Source: Nipponacmea schrenckii
Taxonomy: Eukaryota; Mollusca; Gastropoda; Lottiidae
Direction: 5' to 3'
Length of the DNA: 64,000 nucleotides
NCBI GenBank assembly: GCA_030562195.1
Contig: CM060200.1
Span: forward strand, 29,055,023-29,119,022
Position 1 is the stretch's first letter. Each line of letters starts with the position of its first letter. Below the pieces are notes generated by a model. The model searched no databases. It had not been told where the DNA came from and saw only the letters and a program-made list of their open reading frames with translations. Position numbers and translations under genes: made by a program. Shown here piece after piece: positions 1-13,967 of the stretch.

Positions 1-936
1 GAGCCGATTTTTGAATTTTGCTTTTGCATTTTTGCAACATCCGGTTGAATTTTTTCAAAGTTTGGAGGCTTATTTCTCGTGACCTTGACCTTTGGTGACT
101 TTGACCTTTGGTAGGTCAAAGGTCATTGACCTTGGCTGTCAGTTGATACTTTGACCTTTGACCTCCGATGTCAACTTCCGGTTTTATAGCTGCCCGAAAA
201 CAGCAAAATTCGCAACTTTGGACTGCTCTAGAGCGTGACCTAATTAATTTTTTTAGATTCATAATGTGCTTTTTGTCCTCTTTCCAACGATCTATAACAA
301 AAGTTTGTAAAATGAAAATTGAAATTTTTGATTTTTTAAAATAAAAGTACACTTTGCCGTATTTACGTTTTTTTGAAATGTATGTGTGTATATCTTGTGA
401 TCTATTGGATGTACAAACTTCAAATTTGTACTGTGAATATACATTTTGAATGTGATTAGATTCACGCTGAAAAGAATTAGATGGGCATGGCACATCCCGG
501 TGAATTTTCAGTTTTCCATATATATGGGTCAGCGTATTACGTTTGTAGGAAATAAGTTTTTTTTTTAAATTACCTTGCACACAGATACCTTATTGCTTTG
601 GCCAGTTTATCCCAGAAAACCAGATGTTTCTGTCTGTTTGTTGCAATTTGCGACGTTAGCAAAGTCCCACTCTGTGCCACAAGTGGCTCTAGTTTTTAAT
701 GTTTTTACTCCAAAATGTATGATATAAACTAATCCAATATTTAAAGGGTGTCATGTTAATGTTAACTAGGAATATTCCAGTATTCCTTATATAAGGTGAA
801 CCAAGTATTTTAGATGTTATAATGATATAATAAAGAGCCAATAATTCTCTGATATAAACGGTAGTTATATATTTCTATATATACTGATATTTTAAGTCAA
901 TTTTTCACATGAGTACAGGTACATTATTTTTTTCAG
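1..936. other. Upstream intron of the myosin gene, no coding exon seen
   Basis: No motor-domain exon, in particular no P-loop GESGAGKT, can be read here, so this is taken as intron. Apart from the AGGTCA cluster it is AT-rich, with a possible dispersed repeat over about 1-660 that has higher GC than the DNA after it. Short open frames on the minus strand at 116-580 show no recognisable protein. Confidence 0.5.
80..164. promoter_or_regulatory. Cluster of AGGTCA/TGACCT half-sites with two perfect DR1 motifs
   Basis: Seen directly: AGGTCAAAGGTCA at 113-125 and its reverse complement TGACCTTTGACCT at 152-164, both perfect direct repeats with 1-bp spacing. TGACCTTGACCT lies at 80-91, with further half-sites between. 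Known: DR1 spacing is the consensus for RXR/HNF4/COUP-type nuclear receptors. Inference: this could be a receptor-binding cluster, or simply the end of a dispersed repeat rich in this motif. It probably lies in an upstream intron of the myosin gene, because the first coding exon seen starts at 937 in the middle of the motor domain. Confidence 0.35.
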
Positions 937-3900
937 AGAGTAAAAGATATTATATTAGAATCTAATCCATTATTAGAAGCTTTTGGTAATGCTAAAACAG
1001 TGAGAAATAATAACTCTAGTAGATTTGTAAGTTGGGGTGATATTTTTTAATGTTGGCTTTTATCAAGTCATGGTGTTATAATAAAATCATATTGTTAAAA
1101 AATATCCAATGAGGTTATATTATGATCATGTTATAGAATAGTTATATAGTTAAAATATAACCATGATGTTATGCTGTTATATTATGATCAAAACATTATT
1201 TCATAATGATATTTTAACATGCTTATTATGTTGTTACATAATTATCATATTGTTATCTTTGATCATGTTTGTTTTAGGGTAAATATGTTGAAATACAGTT
1301 TAGTAGAGGTGGAGAACCTGATGGTGGGAAAATCTCAAATTTCTTGTTAGAGAAGGTAACTATATTCTACTAGGTGAAGCAGAATTATTATCTAAATTAG
1401 GTTTTTAGCAGCATATGAGTCAAGCAATCGAATGTGAAAATGATTATAACCATTTAAGGGCAAGTATCTTATTTATGAAGATGTGAAAATGACTTTTCTC
1501 AGGAAATAATGCCCCTATTATGTTTGTACAAAAAATTTGACTGCCTAAGATTGAATGATATTTAAAAAATTAAACGAATTAGATGACATATTATTTTATT
1601 CTTTCTGCAATTAACTGTCTAGATCTTAATAGAGTTGTTTATTTTAGTCTCGTGTAGTTAGTCAGAATATCAAAGAGAGAAGTTTTCATATATTTTATCA
1701 AATTTGTTCTGGTGCTACAGCAGAAATGAAAGGTAAGTTATTCTAATTTATTTTATTTTACTGACAAATCAATTTTTTGTCATATTGGAAAATATGGCAC
1801 TCCAAGAAGGGATAAAGAAAGGTAGAAACTGTCTACCTGTCTTTTTAGTCTTCACCTATGAACATCTTGTGAATATAACATCCTCTGACATGACAAAGAA
1901 TTTCCTGTTATGAAATTGTATGTATCTTATGCTGCTGAGTTCAGAAATGAAATTGTTATAATCTTTTCTCAATATTAACTGACTCTTAGTAGGCTATATC
2001 CCTTTATTACAGAAAATTTAGGTATTAGTCACCCTGAATATTATTATTATTTAAACCAATCAGCCACTTATGATGTTGAAGGTACTAATGATTCACAGGA
2101 ATTTCAAGATACCTTAGTAAGTTTTCACAAATTCCTTTCCAAAGTCTGATTTTACTGGATATGAATTAGAGGAAATGTTTTTACAAACACTTAGTTTTGT
2201 TACATGCTTAATAAGCTTGAATTAGCTCAGAAGATGCAGTGATCTGTTTTTTATTTAGCTGTAAATCGACATCATGCATGTCACATCTGTAATAAATGTC
2301 TGGCCTTTTGTTATAACTCTTTTTTATCTAATTTGTATCCTAAGCAAAGTTTTGTGTTAATCTTATGTAGACAATTTTGCAATCTAATGATTAAACTGTA
2401 TTTGTGAATAATTTTTAAAATTTCTGTTTTCTCTATGTGTATGATTGACAAAATATATTTAAATTGAAATTTTCTATTTCTAGAGAGCTATGCAGGTCAT
2501 AGGTATACCAGATAATACTCAAATGGATATCATGTCTTTAGTAGCAGGAGTTATGCACCTTGGTAATATAAGCTTTGTTGAAAGTGGTAATTACGCTGTA
2601 GTTTCAAATGATGAATGTAGGTATCAACTAAATTGTCATAGATTTATGTTTATAACGTCCTTAAAAACTTCTCGTAATGCCCCTTTAGACCACGGTATCA
2701 GTAGATACTCTGACTATGTATAGATTTACTTGGGGTATTTGTGACATGTCGATCTAAAAGACAAAACTGAGGTTATGATGAAAAATTATTCAAACTCAAA
2801 CAATATATTTTGTTTTAGGCAAATGAAATTTATTTAACAAGTATTAATCCCTTTATTGACATTAATAGGAAAAAAAAATTTTTGATTTAAGTAGTAGATT
2901 TATGTTCCAAAAAGAAGAAAGTTAACTGCATCTTATAAAGTATGTTGAGATTGATTTTTTATACTAAGCCAATCATAAGCCGTAATAAATGATCAAGCAT
3001 GTCTTTTGATTGTTTTATCCTTGTAAAAGTGTGAGTGAAAAATGTATTTCAGTTTTAGAGTTTCCAGCGTATCTATTTGAAGTAGATAAAGAGTTATTAC
3101 GTGATAAATTAACTGGTAGAGTTATGGATAGTAAATGGGGTGGCAAGTCAGAAAGTATTGAAATGAAATTAAATGTTGAACAAGCAGAATATACTAGAGA
3201 TGCCTTAGCTAAAGTCTTATATACCAGACTATTTGATTATTTAGTTACAGTAAGTCAATTTCTTATCAATATTATTTTCACCTTTGCAGTTTTCACATCA
3301 TATGACAAGTTTTTGATGTCTTGTGTCTGGAATTATCATTTAAAATGATGACTGGTCATTGTTGACATTCTGCTATATACAGAAAGGACATTCACAGAAA
3401 AAGAACGTGAATCTTAGGTATTTTTGAAGGAATTTTCATTCCTTTAAAGTATTTATATATATCTTCAAATTTCAAATCAACTCTAAAAATTTGAACATTT
3501 TCGAATGGAGAACCCATTACATAGTGTTTATTATTAAATAAATATTAAAATGTATTGTTTTGATCATTAACTAGCTGATAACTGTTTTACTGTATCTATT
3601 TATAGTCTGTAAATACAGCAATGCAGAAAGATACAGAGGTAGTTAATGTTGGAATTTTAGATATTTATGGTTTTGAAATCTTTCAAAGAAATGGTTTTGA
3701 ACAGTTTTGTATAAATTATGTTAATGAGAAATTACAGCAAATTTTCATTGAGTTAACTCTAAAAGCTGAACAGGTAGGTTAGAAAATCTGTATGTACAAG
3801 GTTTACGACATAAAATGTTCCTGTGGTAGAACAGATTAGTCCTAATCTAACTAATCCACATCTTCAAAACAGGCTTCCTTGAGCTTGTGTAGAGAAAAAT

Positions 3901-4886
3901 ATCACATAGAACATGTTCATGGGAAAAGAGAGTTTGATTCAGCGTTGCATGTCAATGTTTGTTCTTGGCTAAGAACTTTCACATGCTCAGAATTTTTAAT
4001 TCAGGTTTGAATTTTATGGCACATGTGGTCTTGATTTTTGCTAGTCATAGAGAAACTAAATCATTATGAACATTTAGATGGAAACATATGACATTGAAAT
4101 AGTAACAATAATATTTCAAACATTCTTTTTCCTTTTTTCCATTATTATAGGAAGAGTATGTACAGGAAGGTATAAAATGGTCACCAATAGAATATTTTAA
4201 TAATAAAATTGTCTGTGATTTAATAGAAGAAAAAAGGCCACCTGGTATTATGTGTGTTTTAGATGATGTATGTGCTACTATGCATGCTGTATCTGAGGGT
4301 GCTGATAGTAAATTCTTAGGGGTAAGTCAAGTAAATTATTATGGGTATTGCAAATGAAATCTTGGTGGTAAGTCAGGTATTATGCTTATTGGACATTTGC
4401 GGATATTGGAATGTGCCAGTGACATTATGCTGGTATTCCAGCTTGAAGTATTGAAATTGTATGTTTACTGATCATCACACAGTGGTAAGAATAAATCACA
4501 ATATACTAGATCTGTAATAGTTTTTTATAGCAATACATGTACATATACTTTTAGAAATTACAAGGAGCTGTGGGGAATCATGAGCATTATCAGGGTGCCA
4601 ATGATGGCTTTATTATACACCATTATGCAGGCAAGGTAAGTTGACATAAAGAAAGTTATACATAAGCATATATAAATAAAGTTTAAGTTGAAATTATATA
4701 TTGTTGAACTTGAGAATCTATATAGTTGAATATCATGATAATTGATGGTTGAACTGGAGAATAGATAAAAGTTGCACTTGAAAATATATATTATGGATGA
4801 ACATCAGAATATATATATATATAGCTGAACATCAGAATATATATATAGCTGAACATCAAGATATATATATATAGCTGAACATCAGA

Positions 4887-4917
<31 letters not shown>

Positions 4918-7900
4918 GCTGAACATCAGAATATATAGTAAAACTTAAATTGAAAATATATATTGTATCTATCATTTTATCATATTGTGATACATGAGCT
5001 ATTTGCTAGTCCAGTTATTGTTTATGCATGATGTTTTATAGGTTACATATACTGCTGATGGATTTTGTGAAAGAAATAGAGATGTATTATTTTCTGATCT
5101 TATACAACTGATGCAATCTAGTGAAAGGTAAGACTTAAGTAGAGATCAAGGTTATTTTCAGTTAGAAAATTAAGATATTTATTATAATCATTTACATTTA
5201 TACAAGAATAATATGGGTATGAATTTAATAGCTGTTAGGTTTTCCAGCAAAATGACTATTGTGATTTATTTATAGAACATTTATTGCTCAACTGTTCCCA
5301 GAAGATGTTTCTTCTCAAACTAAAGGCCGTCCAACTACTGCCAGTGTCAAAATAAAGGTAGGTGTGTATCAGATTTCTATTGATTTTGGTTCAAGACAAC
5401 ACTTTACATCACAAAAAAACATTCAATTTTCTGAAAATTAATGCATCATGCACTTTTTTGTCCACACACTTTTACACACAGATCCACACACAGATTATTT
5501 TCTTGTATAAAGAGGGAAACCTCACATGGTAAGTCATATCACTTAAATCTGTGTTTGACAAAATGTTCATGTAGAATGTAAGATTTAAATGCTTTGAATA
5601 TTTAAATAATTTATTTTATTCCGATATAGACACAAGCTAATAAATTAGTAGAAACTTTAATGAAATGTACACCACATTATATAAGATGTATTAAACCCAA
5701 TGAAACTAAGAAAGCAAGAGATTGGGAAGATAGTAGGTAAGGGAGGGTATACTTATATTTCAGACATGATATCTTTCATTTTCAAACTGGCTTTCAAATT
5801 GTTTAATGGACTATTTCATTGTTGTGACTTTGGTATTGTATCTTACTATAAATTCAGATATTTAGCTGCATGTATAATGTGGTTCAAATCTGCAGCTAAG
5901 GTCTTATCTAGTATCTCACTGTATGCAAAGGTTCATAGTCTTTTTCACTGGTATTAAAGTATTTCCCCATGTTAATTAGCTTGATTGAAAGAATCAAGTG
6001 TTATTTAGCAGTACTAAGATATGTGTTACTGTTATTTTTATTAACAGAGTGAAACATCAAGTAGAGTATTTAGGTTTGAAAGAAAATATTCGAGTTAGAA
6101 GAGCAGGCTTTGCATTTAGAAGAGAATTTAAAAAGTTCTTAAAAAGGTGAGAATCAACTATAGAAAATTTTCCCCCATTTTGATATTTGTATAATATCAA
6201 TTATTTCTTAATTTGATAAGCATTGTATAATTTGTGTTTGATTATGAATATTTTTATGGTTAAATGATAAATGTGTATTTGATTATGAATATTTTAATGG
6301 TTAAATGATAAATGTGTATTTGATAATGGATACAATTTTAATTTATTCAGATGATATTATGATTATAGATATTAATATTAATCTTTCTTATGATTATAGA
6401 TAATATAATTTTTAATCTAAATGTTTATATGATAGTTGATATAATATTAATATTATGATCTGTGTATATGTAATTGTAGATACAATATATTAACTCCAGA
6501 GACTTATCCTGAATGGCGTGGTGATCCTAAACAAGGGATTTCACATTTAATGAATTCTGTCAATATGGATCCCGATCAGTTTCAAATGGGCAAAACCAAA
6601 GTTTTCATTAAAAACCCAGAATCAGTAAGGAGAATAAACCTTTTTTTACTTTCCATATGGTATTTAAATATTTTTTTTCAGTTTCTTTTCATCAGAACGA
6701 AATTATAATTTCTCTGATTGTGTGTACAATTCTATTTTTAGCTATTTTTACTAGAAGAAATGAGAGAAAGAAAGTATGATAAATATGCTAGAGTTATACA
6801 GAAAGCTTATAGAAAACATTATGCATGGAAACAGTATTATAAACTTAGAGAGCAAGGTCAGTTAATAGATGTTTTTATCATCAGGTGCTCCAATTGAAAG
6901 TCTTGTTTTATTCCATCATGTGATTCAGTTGTTATGATTGAACAACTTTTTATATTCCATCATGTGATATTCAGTTGTTATGATTGAAAAACTTGTTTTA
7001 TTCCACCATGTGATATTCAGTTGTTATGATTGAAAAACTTGTTTTATTCCATCATGTGATATTCAGTTGTTATGATTGAAAAACTTGTTTTATTCCACCA
7101 TGTGATATTCAGTTGTAATGATTGAAAAACTTGTTCTATTCCACATGTGATATTCAGTTGTTATGATTGAAAAACTTGTTTTATTCCACATGTGATATTC
7201 AGTTGTTATGATTAAAAAATTTGTTTTATTCCACATGTGATATTAAGTTGTTATGATAGAATGTCTTGTTTTATTCCAGCATGTGATATACTTCTGAATA
7301 AAAAGGAAAGAAGAAGATTTAGTCTTAATCGTAATTTTGTTGGTGATTATATTGGATTAGAAGATGCACCAGAGCTAAGGGCCTTGGTTGGTAAACGGGA
7401 GAGAATAGAATTTGCTGACACTGTTAATAAATTTGATAGACGATTTAAGGTGAGAATTATGTTGTAAATTACTGTCTATGTGATCATGGATAACTTTTTT
7501 ATGTAAAGTGGAATATGAACTACTAAATAATAGTCATAGTAATGACTTGGTGTTGATAAAAGATCACTCTTTGAAATTTTTAAGAAGGATTAGTTATTTA
7601 AAAAGTAAAAAGTGCAATCACTCTTTGAAAAAAACTTTAACGAGATACTGTTCAAATATGTATTTTTTTTCTTTTTGTCTTTGATTATTCCATCTGAAAT
7701 TTGCAATAAAAGGCATCTGTGTAGAACACTATAAATAGACAAGCATATTACATCTAAATATTATATCATTTTGAATATTTATAGAGTGTGAAAAGAGATT
7801 TGTTATTAACAGCTAAAAATCTATCTCTGATAGGTTTAGAATTAGTAAGTTTTTCATGATATATTTTTTATTGATGTGTAAGTGAAGAATGTTCAAAAAT

Positions 7901-10900
7901 ATTTGTTTCAGAGCATGTAAGCAATTTAAATAGCCCTCAACTTTTGTGATCTTAGTCAGTCTTTATAAAAATATGATTAGTTTAAAACGACAAGATTATG
8001 AACATGATTATTTAAAGAAATTAATAAAGTAGACATTCAATCAAATATATAATTGCCACACCTATAGTTCCTGTATTAACTGTGACAGTTACAATTAATC
8101 CTATTTCAATCAACAGCAATAAATTTTGGAATGTGGATTAGATATTTTTTTCTACAAGAGCATTGCTGTAATTTTATATATTCAAATGTTGTTGGATTCA
8201 TGTCTTAATGAATCATATATCATTCTGCTTCTTTATTGATAATGATATAGATGGTGTGCAGGAATAGAGTGTGTATTATATTTCAGATTAAAAAAGGTCC
8301 TGAAAAAGGGGTTAAAAAATTGGTTGTTAAAAGACAAATTCCGATTGATCAGATATCTTCTGTTTGTTTAAGGTAAGAATTATGTAAATTTATATGTAGT
8401 TTAACATTTATTTCAGCTTTTACTTTCACGTGCATTTATGATTGGTATATGGAAAATAAAGATTGTATTATAACATTACTCACATTTTATATTTCAGTTC
8501 ATTACAAGATGATTTTTTTATTATAAATGTTGTTAACGATTACAGTAGTTTTTTAGAATCAGTTTTTAAAACTGAGTTTTTGACTGTTCTTTCTAAGAAA
8601 TACAAAGAGAAAACGGGTAAAACAGTTCCTCTTCAATTCTCAGATGTGTAAGTATCATGTATATTTATTAATTACTTGTAAATTAGAACAACAACATCTT
8701 CTCAATGGTCAAGCTGGCTGCTTGAAGGTCCAGGGTTCAATCCTGACGTGGATTGGTTTCTGCCTGTCGGTGATGCAGGTCAGAAGGACAGACATTGTAC
8801 AAGCTTGTAATTGTTTTAAATGTTTACAATTATATGTTTATATTATTTTAGATTAGAGTTTAGTGTAAAGAAAGAAGGATGGGGAGGTGGGGGAACTAGG
8901 ACTGTCAAGTTTGTCAGAGGATCTGGTGAACAAGCAATCTTAAAACCATCTTCGAAAGTTTTGACTGTCAGTATAGGACCTGGTTTACCTAAAGATTCCA
9001 GTAAGTTTTGCATTAACATTGAATGAACAGTTGTACCCCTTTAAGATAGAGATCCAAATATAGACATTTATAAATTACACAATATAACTGTCTTATAATA
9101 AAATTATTTAGAAATGTGCCAGTGCATAATTTGTGGTTTGTATTAATTTGAGATTAGCAATATGCTAATATGCAGTATGCTGTACTCTTCTCAACAGTTT
9201 CTTTATTTTATTTCATTTACCTTTTCTCTAACAATAGGGCCAGGTAAGAAGACGATGAGTAATGGACCAACCAGACGACAGGCCAACACTAGACCAGGAA
9301 TACCCCCACCCCATGGTATTACAGCTAAAGGACGTGGTCCTGCACCTTCCAGACCAGCTCCTTCAGTACCACCTGCTGGTTTGGGTAGAGCACCACCACC
9401 ACCCATGACAAATCCACCCTCAAGAAGTCAAAGTAAGTGGAAAAACATTTCTAGAGGTTTGCATTGTGATCCCAAGGTTTTAGTTGATCAGATCAACTAT
9501 GAAATACGGCCTAGAGGAGTCTTGAATATTCAACAGTAGGCCTACTATAGTATCTTAATATTTCAGTTGCAACATTTAACTAAGAAATGTACAAGGTACA
9601 AAAATAGTGAGATAATGCTCATATAGTGTAGGCTTACATATGGATAAGTTTTCTAGAGATTTGTTAAACATGTTAGGTAGAGATTCAGGTTTTGCATCTA
9701 CGATTTATGACTACTGGACTAAATGATTTCTCATGTAATGTTATATTTTGTTTTAGTTCAAAGACAGACAAGTAAAGATATTCAAAATAAATTAGTTAAA
9801 CAACATTCTAGATCCAGTATTGGTGATAAAACTCCATCTTTACCACAGGAAGGCCAACAAAAACGGGCTAAGAAAGGAAACGTTTTTAACAATAATGATA
9901 ATGAATATTTATCAACTCCTGAAGCAGGTATAGCAGGGTAAGTTATCTCGAAACATGAGTTATAAGAGCAGAAGAGAAATACTTGTTTGACATAACACAA
10001 CAATGAAGCCAGTTGCCAAGCAACTATCAATCCCAGGATAAAATCTTTAAATACCTTTCTTGTAGTGATGGTCTCTCTTGTTGTAGTTTTTATCAGAACC
10101 TTCACTCTGATTATATTCCACGAGAAATTTATAGCCTTATTTCACCTGTTATTGTGACAGATATTATAGGATGGTTATGACAATATTTTACAAAAAAGAT
10201 AATGATTTTTCAATAGTTTCCTTTTTTTCAGACAATTACTTGTATATTACTGAAGCTGTAATAATGACAAATTGTTTATCACAATTTTTACATTTAAAAT
10301 GCCCCGAATCCTCACCTAACATTAATTTAACCACATACACTGTGGAGGGATCATATTTTGTCATCAGCGATATATACACAGATTGTATAGAGACAAAATC
10401 AGCCCATGAAATAAAATCTGCAGCATGACTCAATTTGCAGATGCCATCTAAATCTCTTATCTAGAGGAATACTTCTCTATCACTTTAGTTTATGATTTTA
10501 CTGCTTGAATACTTGATATATCTAGTATTTGTTATAATAACTAATTGTTATATCTCAACTAAAACTAATCAGGCTAATTATTATAATTTAAGGCACAATA
10601 AAACTAATAGTTTAAAGAATACTGAGTAAGTTTAATTGCATTGTGGTGTGTGTTGTTATCAAGTTTTAGTCTCCCAATTACAACTTATAACTTTCCAATT
10701 TTTTTAAATGATATGAAATATGGAAAGGTTTTGACTTGGTATTCATACATCTTATTGATTGGGGGTATTTGAATATTGATATATATCAATGACACTTTTT
10801 ATATTAATATACAATAAATGGATGATTCATTCAAAATAGGTTTATCTGACATTTGCATGTGCATTTGGAACTCCCGGAGCTTCTAATTAAGCCATTAATT

Positions 10901-12459
10901 GGTTTACATTCTGATAAATGTAGTTCCTATTAAACATGTCAACCATATTTGGAATAACTTCTGGAATTATTTAGTCATCAGAATGGTGCAAATGAAATCG
11001 ATAGGTGTTGGTGATGAACAAAGACCAAAAGAACCTCTTTTGAATCTCGTTTTAAAATTGATAAAATATTTATTGTTTTGAATGATAATACAAGATGTGA
11101 TATGTGTCATTTTTACACCATCTGTGAATAAGCATGCACGATTTTCATTTTTTTGGAATGCACTATTTTCTTTTTATACTTTAACTGCTAACAATTTATT
11201 CACGTAAAGCTTATATAGAACTGCATGCATGTAGTTTAATATTGTTAGATAAAAACATGAATTCTCAGTTTTAACTTTTAACATCTTTTCTTCTATCTTA
11301 AGCATAACCTTAAACTTTATTTAATATGGAATATGTGAAAATTGATTCTAATTTTTGTGTAGAATTTGTTTATGTCAGCAAAAATATGTCAGTGTTCCAT
11401 GTTTTTCAGTGTGCGTAGAATTGATCAAAATAAAAAGAAACCAAATCCAGGAGCTGGTCGTCCAAAACCAAGTATAAAACCTAAACCTAAACTGCCTCAG
11501 GCACGATGTTTGTATGCATATGATGCACAAGATACTGATGAATTAAGTTTTAATGAAGGAGATTTTATAGACATCGTGAAAGAAGGTAAGCTAATACATT
11601 TGATACACCAGGTTTGTCACTGGTACAGAAAACACTTAATTTGGAAATATCTTAATATAACGTCAAGTGCATATTTCTATGTGCAAAAAAAGTAATCTAC
11701 TTTCTGCCTGTTTTATGCTATAAAAGCAACACCTAATTAGATTTGAGCCCAAATTAAAAAGTCTTGTGGCACTTAATGCTAGTGAAACATATGCTTATTC
11801 TATTGGAATACTCTGTGTTCGGGTTCATTAGTTGTGCCTCTCTTTTGAAGATTCTAGGAAGCTACATAAATGATGATACATATCTTGCCAACTCTCTGTA
11901 ATACAAGTTACCTATAGAACAATATATGTAATAGGTTTAAGTGTAGAGGTGTATGTTACCATGCCTAGAATCTTTTATTAAATGATAGCAAGTCAAGGTG
12001 ACATTTTAAGTTTTTAAAGTTTTATTGCTTGGTTTTATGCTGAGTCCATGCCCCCTCATGTGATTTAACACCAATAGCTTATTATGATTTAGAATATAAT
12101 CTTTGATGTGATTCTCTTTATCCCTAAAACTATCAAAAGTATTATTAAGTATCATCTGTATGATATTAAATTTATTAGGGGCTTACCCTAGATATCTCGG
12201 CCCATATTTTACATAGATTGATCCTTCACAAATTTTTCTTACAAAACAAAAACCTACTATATATAAATAAATGAATTGGGCATAGTTGGTTTAATCTAGA
12301 CTCTATACTTTATAGGCAGCTTTAAGTAATTCAAAGCTTCTTATGGGATCTTTTTTTCATTCTTGTTTATTTACTATTATAGATACCTCTGGTTGGTGGA
12401 TAGGTAAATTACGAGGAAGAGAAGGACTGTTCCCTGCCAATTATATTGAAAAATTATAA
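937..12459 (+). CDS. MYO1E: Long-tailed unconventional class I myosin (Myo1e/Myo1f type), 5' end outside window
   Basis: Actin-based motor that links membranes to actin, for example in endocytosis. Exons: 937-1026, 1278-1355, 1648-1732, 2013-2116, 2484-2616, 3053-3249, 3606-3773, 4151-4321, 4555-4635, 5042-5127, 5276-5357, 5630-5736, 6048-6146, 6480-6624, 6742-6856, 7280-7449, 7785-7844, 8287-8372, 8498-8647, 8852-9000, 9238-9432, 9757-9937, 11410-11585, 12383-12459. They sum to 2985 nt, exactly 994 codons plus TAA. Motor motifs: [22 protein letters not shown] (switch I, split by intron 1), DIYGFEIFQ (switch II/relay), YIRCIKPNE. One IQ motif follows in 6742-6856, then a basic TH1 domain (exons 7280-9000), a Pro/Gly/Ala-rich TH2 (exon 9238-9432) and a C-terminal SH3 ([19 protein letters not shown], ending [11 protein letters not shown]). 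About 130 N-terminal residues with the P-loop are missing from the window. Myo1e and Myo1f are vertebrate paralogues, so the symbol marks the subfamily only. Confidence 0.93.
4795..4935. repeat. AT-rich minisatellite in myosin intron
   Basis: Tandem units of about 25-30 bp, each combining AGCTGAACATCAGAAT with a variable (AT)n run, in the intron between exons 4555-4635 and 5042-5127. Decayed copies with 'tgaac..gag/cagaatatata' extend back to about 4690 and on to about 4965. Confidence 0.7.
6917..7289. repeat. 45-46-bp minisatellite ending on a splice acceptor
   Basis: CATGTGAT recurs at 6917, 6961, 7007, 7053, 7099, 7144, 7189, 7234 and 7280, spaced 44-46 bp. The last occurrence is the first ten bases of the myosin exon 7280-7449. 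Each unit also contains TTGTTTTATTCCA, which at 7266-7278 is the polypyrimidine part of the real acceptor. Intronic copies read CCAC or CCAT where the true site reads CCAG. Confidence 0.85.
8688..8806 (+). mobile_element. SINE fragment with tRNA-derived head
   Basis: The stretch AAGGTCCAGGGTTCAATCCTG (8725-8745) matches a pol III B box and is also present in the full copy at 22622-22914. The following 'gatgcaggtcagaaggacagac' resembles 'gatgcaggttagagggactgac' in the copy at 17362-17595. The element is 3'-truncated and lacks the conserved central domain. A possible short flanking duplication (ACTTGTAAATT / CTTGTAATT) is weak. It lies in a myosin intron. Confidence 0.6.
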
Positions 12460-13967
12460 GCTAAAGGTACATTTTGCATTCCCTTATATTAAACCAACAT
12501 TCTTCATTATAACTGATGTATTTAGATTAATCCTCAGATCCTCTGATTAATGCCTTTGTTATAATTCCCTGCTTTAAAGGGTTATCAATTAAAATGTGGC
12601 TTAAGGGTTAATTATAGTCACTTTTTTTAAAATTTTTAAGGGAATGTAAAGAGGTCTCATCAAACACTAAGTTTTAGTGGGATTCCAGGAACCATAGATG
12701 TCTGATTGAAAATTGGAATAGTGCAAATTGATACCATTTACATGTATGTCCGTAACACATACAAATATATGAGAGCTTCTTTACAATCCCTTTAAGAAAT
12801 ATGTAGTTTATGTCAAAATACTTTTAATTATAGTACAGCAAAATGATTCATTTTCAAAGACATTACTGGTATATTATAGAGTAGTAATTTTTTAATTTTA
12901 TTATTTTGAGTTTAGCACAACATGACGACTTTTAGGGGAATTTTTGATACTATTGTACATTCCGAAAGTAAGATCTGATAAAGAAATGTAAATATTGATA
13001 AAAAGTTTATTATTATGGGTATTATGTTGATTACAATAAGATATTTATACCACAATTTGATTTATAATATTGTGATATGCAAATGATGTGTAAATTGGTA
13101 AGTTATGTGATTTTTATATTCACAAATCAAGAGTCCCAAATAGAGCTAGTGCCATTATATATTCACATTATAGCCTTTTGAATATTTCTTTATCATATCA
13201 TTTATATTTGTTATTTACTTTACAATGTAAATATGAATTAATATTTTATAAGTTTAGAATTGAAGAGATTCAAGTATATATATGGCAAGGCCCTGATATG
13301 CAATAACTGTGGTTTCTAGGGATAATAGGAAATATAGTTTATATTTTACCCTTCTAAAATATCTATGAACACCAAGCAGTGCAGTGGTTTCTCATTTCAT
13401 ATACTATGAAGATATATATTGATATGCCATATACATGTATGTAAATGTTTTAAGTAAATACTAATTGATAAAATGCAATAATCCTCCAAAATTCTTTCAA
13501 CATTATTTTGGTATAAGTCATGAATTTTAATATATATATCCAAAAGGTTTGATGTTAATACATTATCATAGAAATCAGGTTTCTCTTTAGCTTCCTCTTT
13601 GTAGTAAGTAAGGTCTCACTCTAGGGCATTGTATATTCTTCATTTAAAACAATTCTTTTTTTCATCAACAAAGCTGCAACACACTTGGTGAATATAATAG
13701 TTAAATTTGTCAACCTTAAGGATATAAATTATTATGAAAATGGATATATTTCTATTTAAATATAGTGAGTCCTATTACTATGCAGTAAGATTTGAAATTC
13801 AAATGTCAATTGAAGAAAAACAGTTTCCTTGTATGAAGGTTTATCTCAGTGTTGTGTTACTCTTTCACAGACAGTTTAGGCTCGTTCATAATTTTATGTT
13901 TTTCTCAGGTACTTGAGTGTTCATTCTTATGTATATACCATACCTATCTTATTTGCTTTTATGAAAT

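Noticed and set aside
8725..8745. tRNA-like B box suggesting a tRNA gene (also at 22668)
   Set aside because: No complete cloverleaf can be formed, and the box is followed by SINE body; both are SINE heads.
9203..9406. Minus-strand glycine-rich open frame
   Set aside because: Mirror image of the proline-rich TH2 exon of the myosin.
10171..10428. Open frames on both strands at 10171-10433 as possible additional myosin exon
   Set aside because: No suitable phase or family similarity; exons 9757-9937 and 11410-11585 already join in frame.
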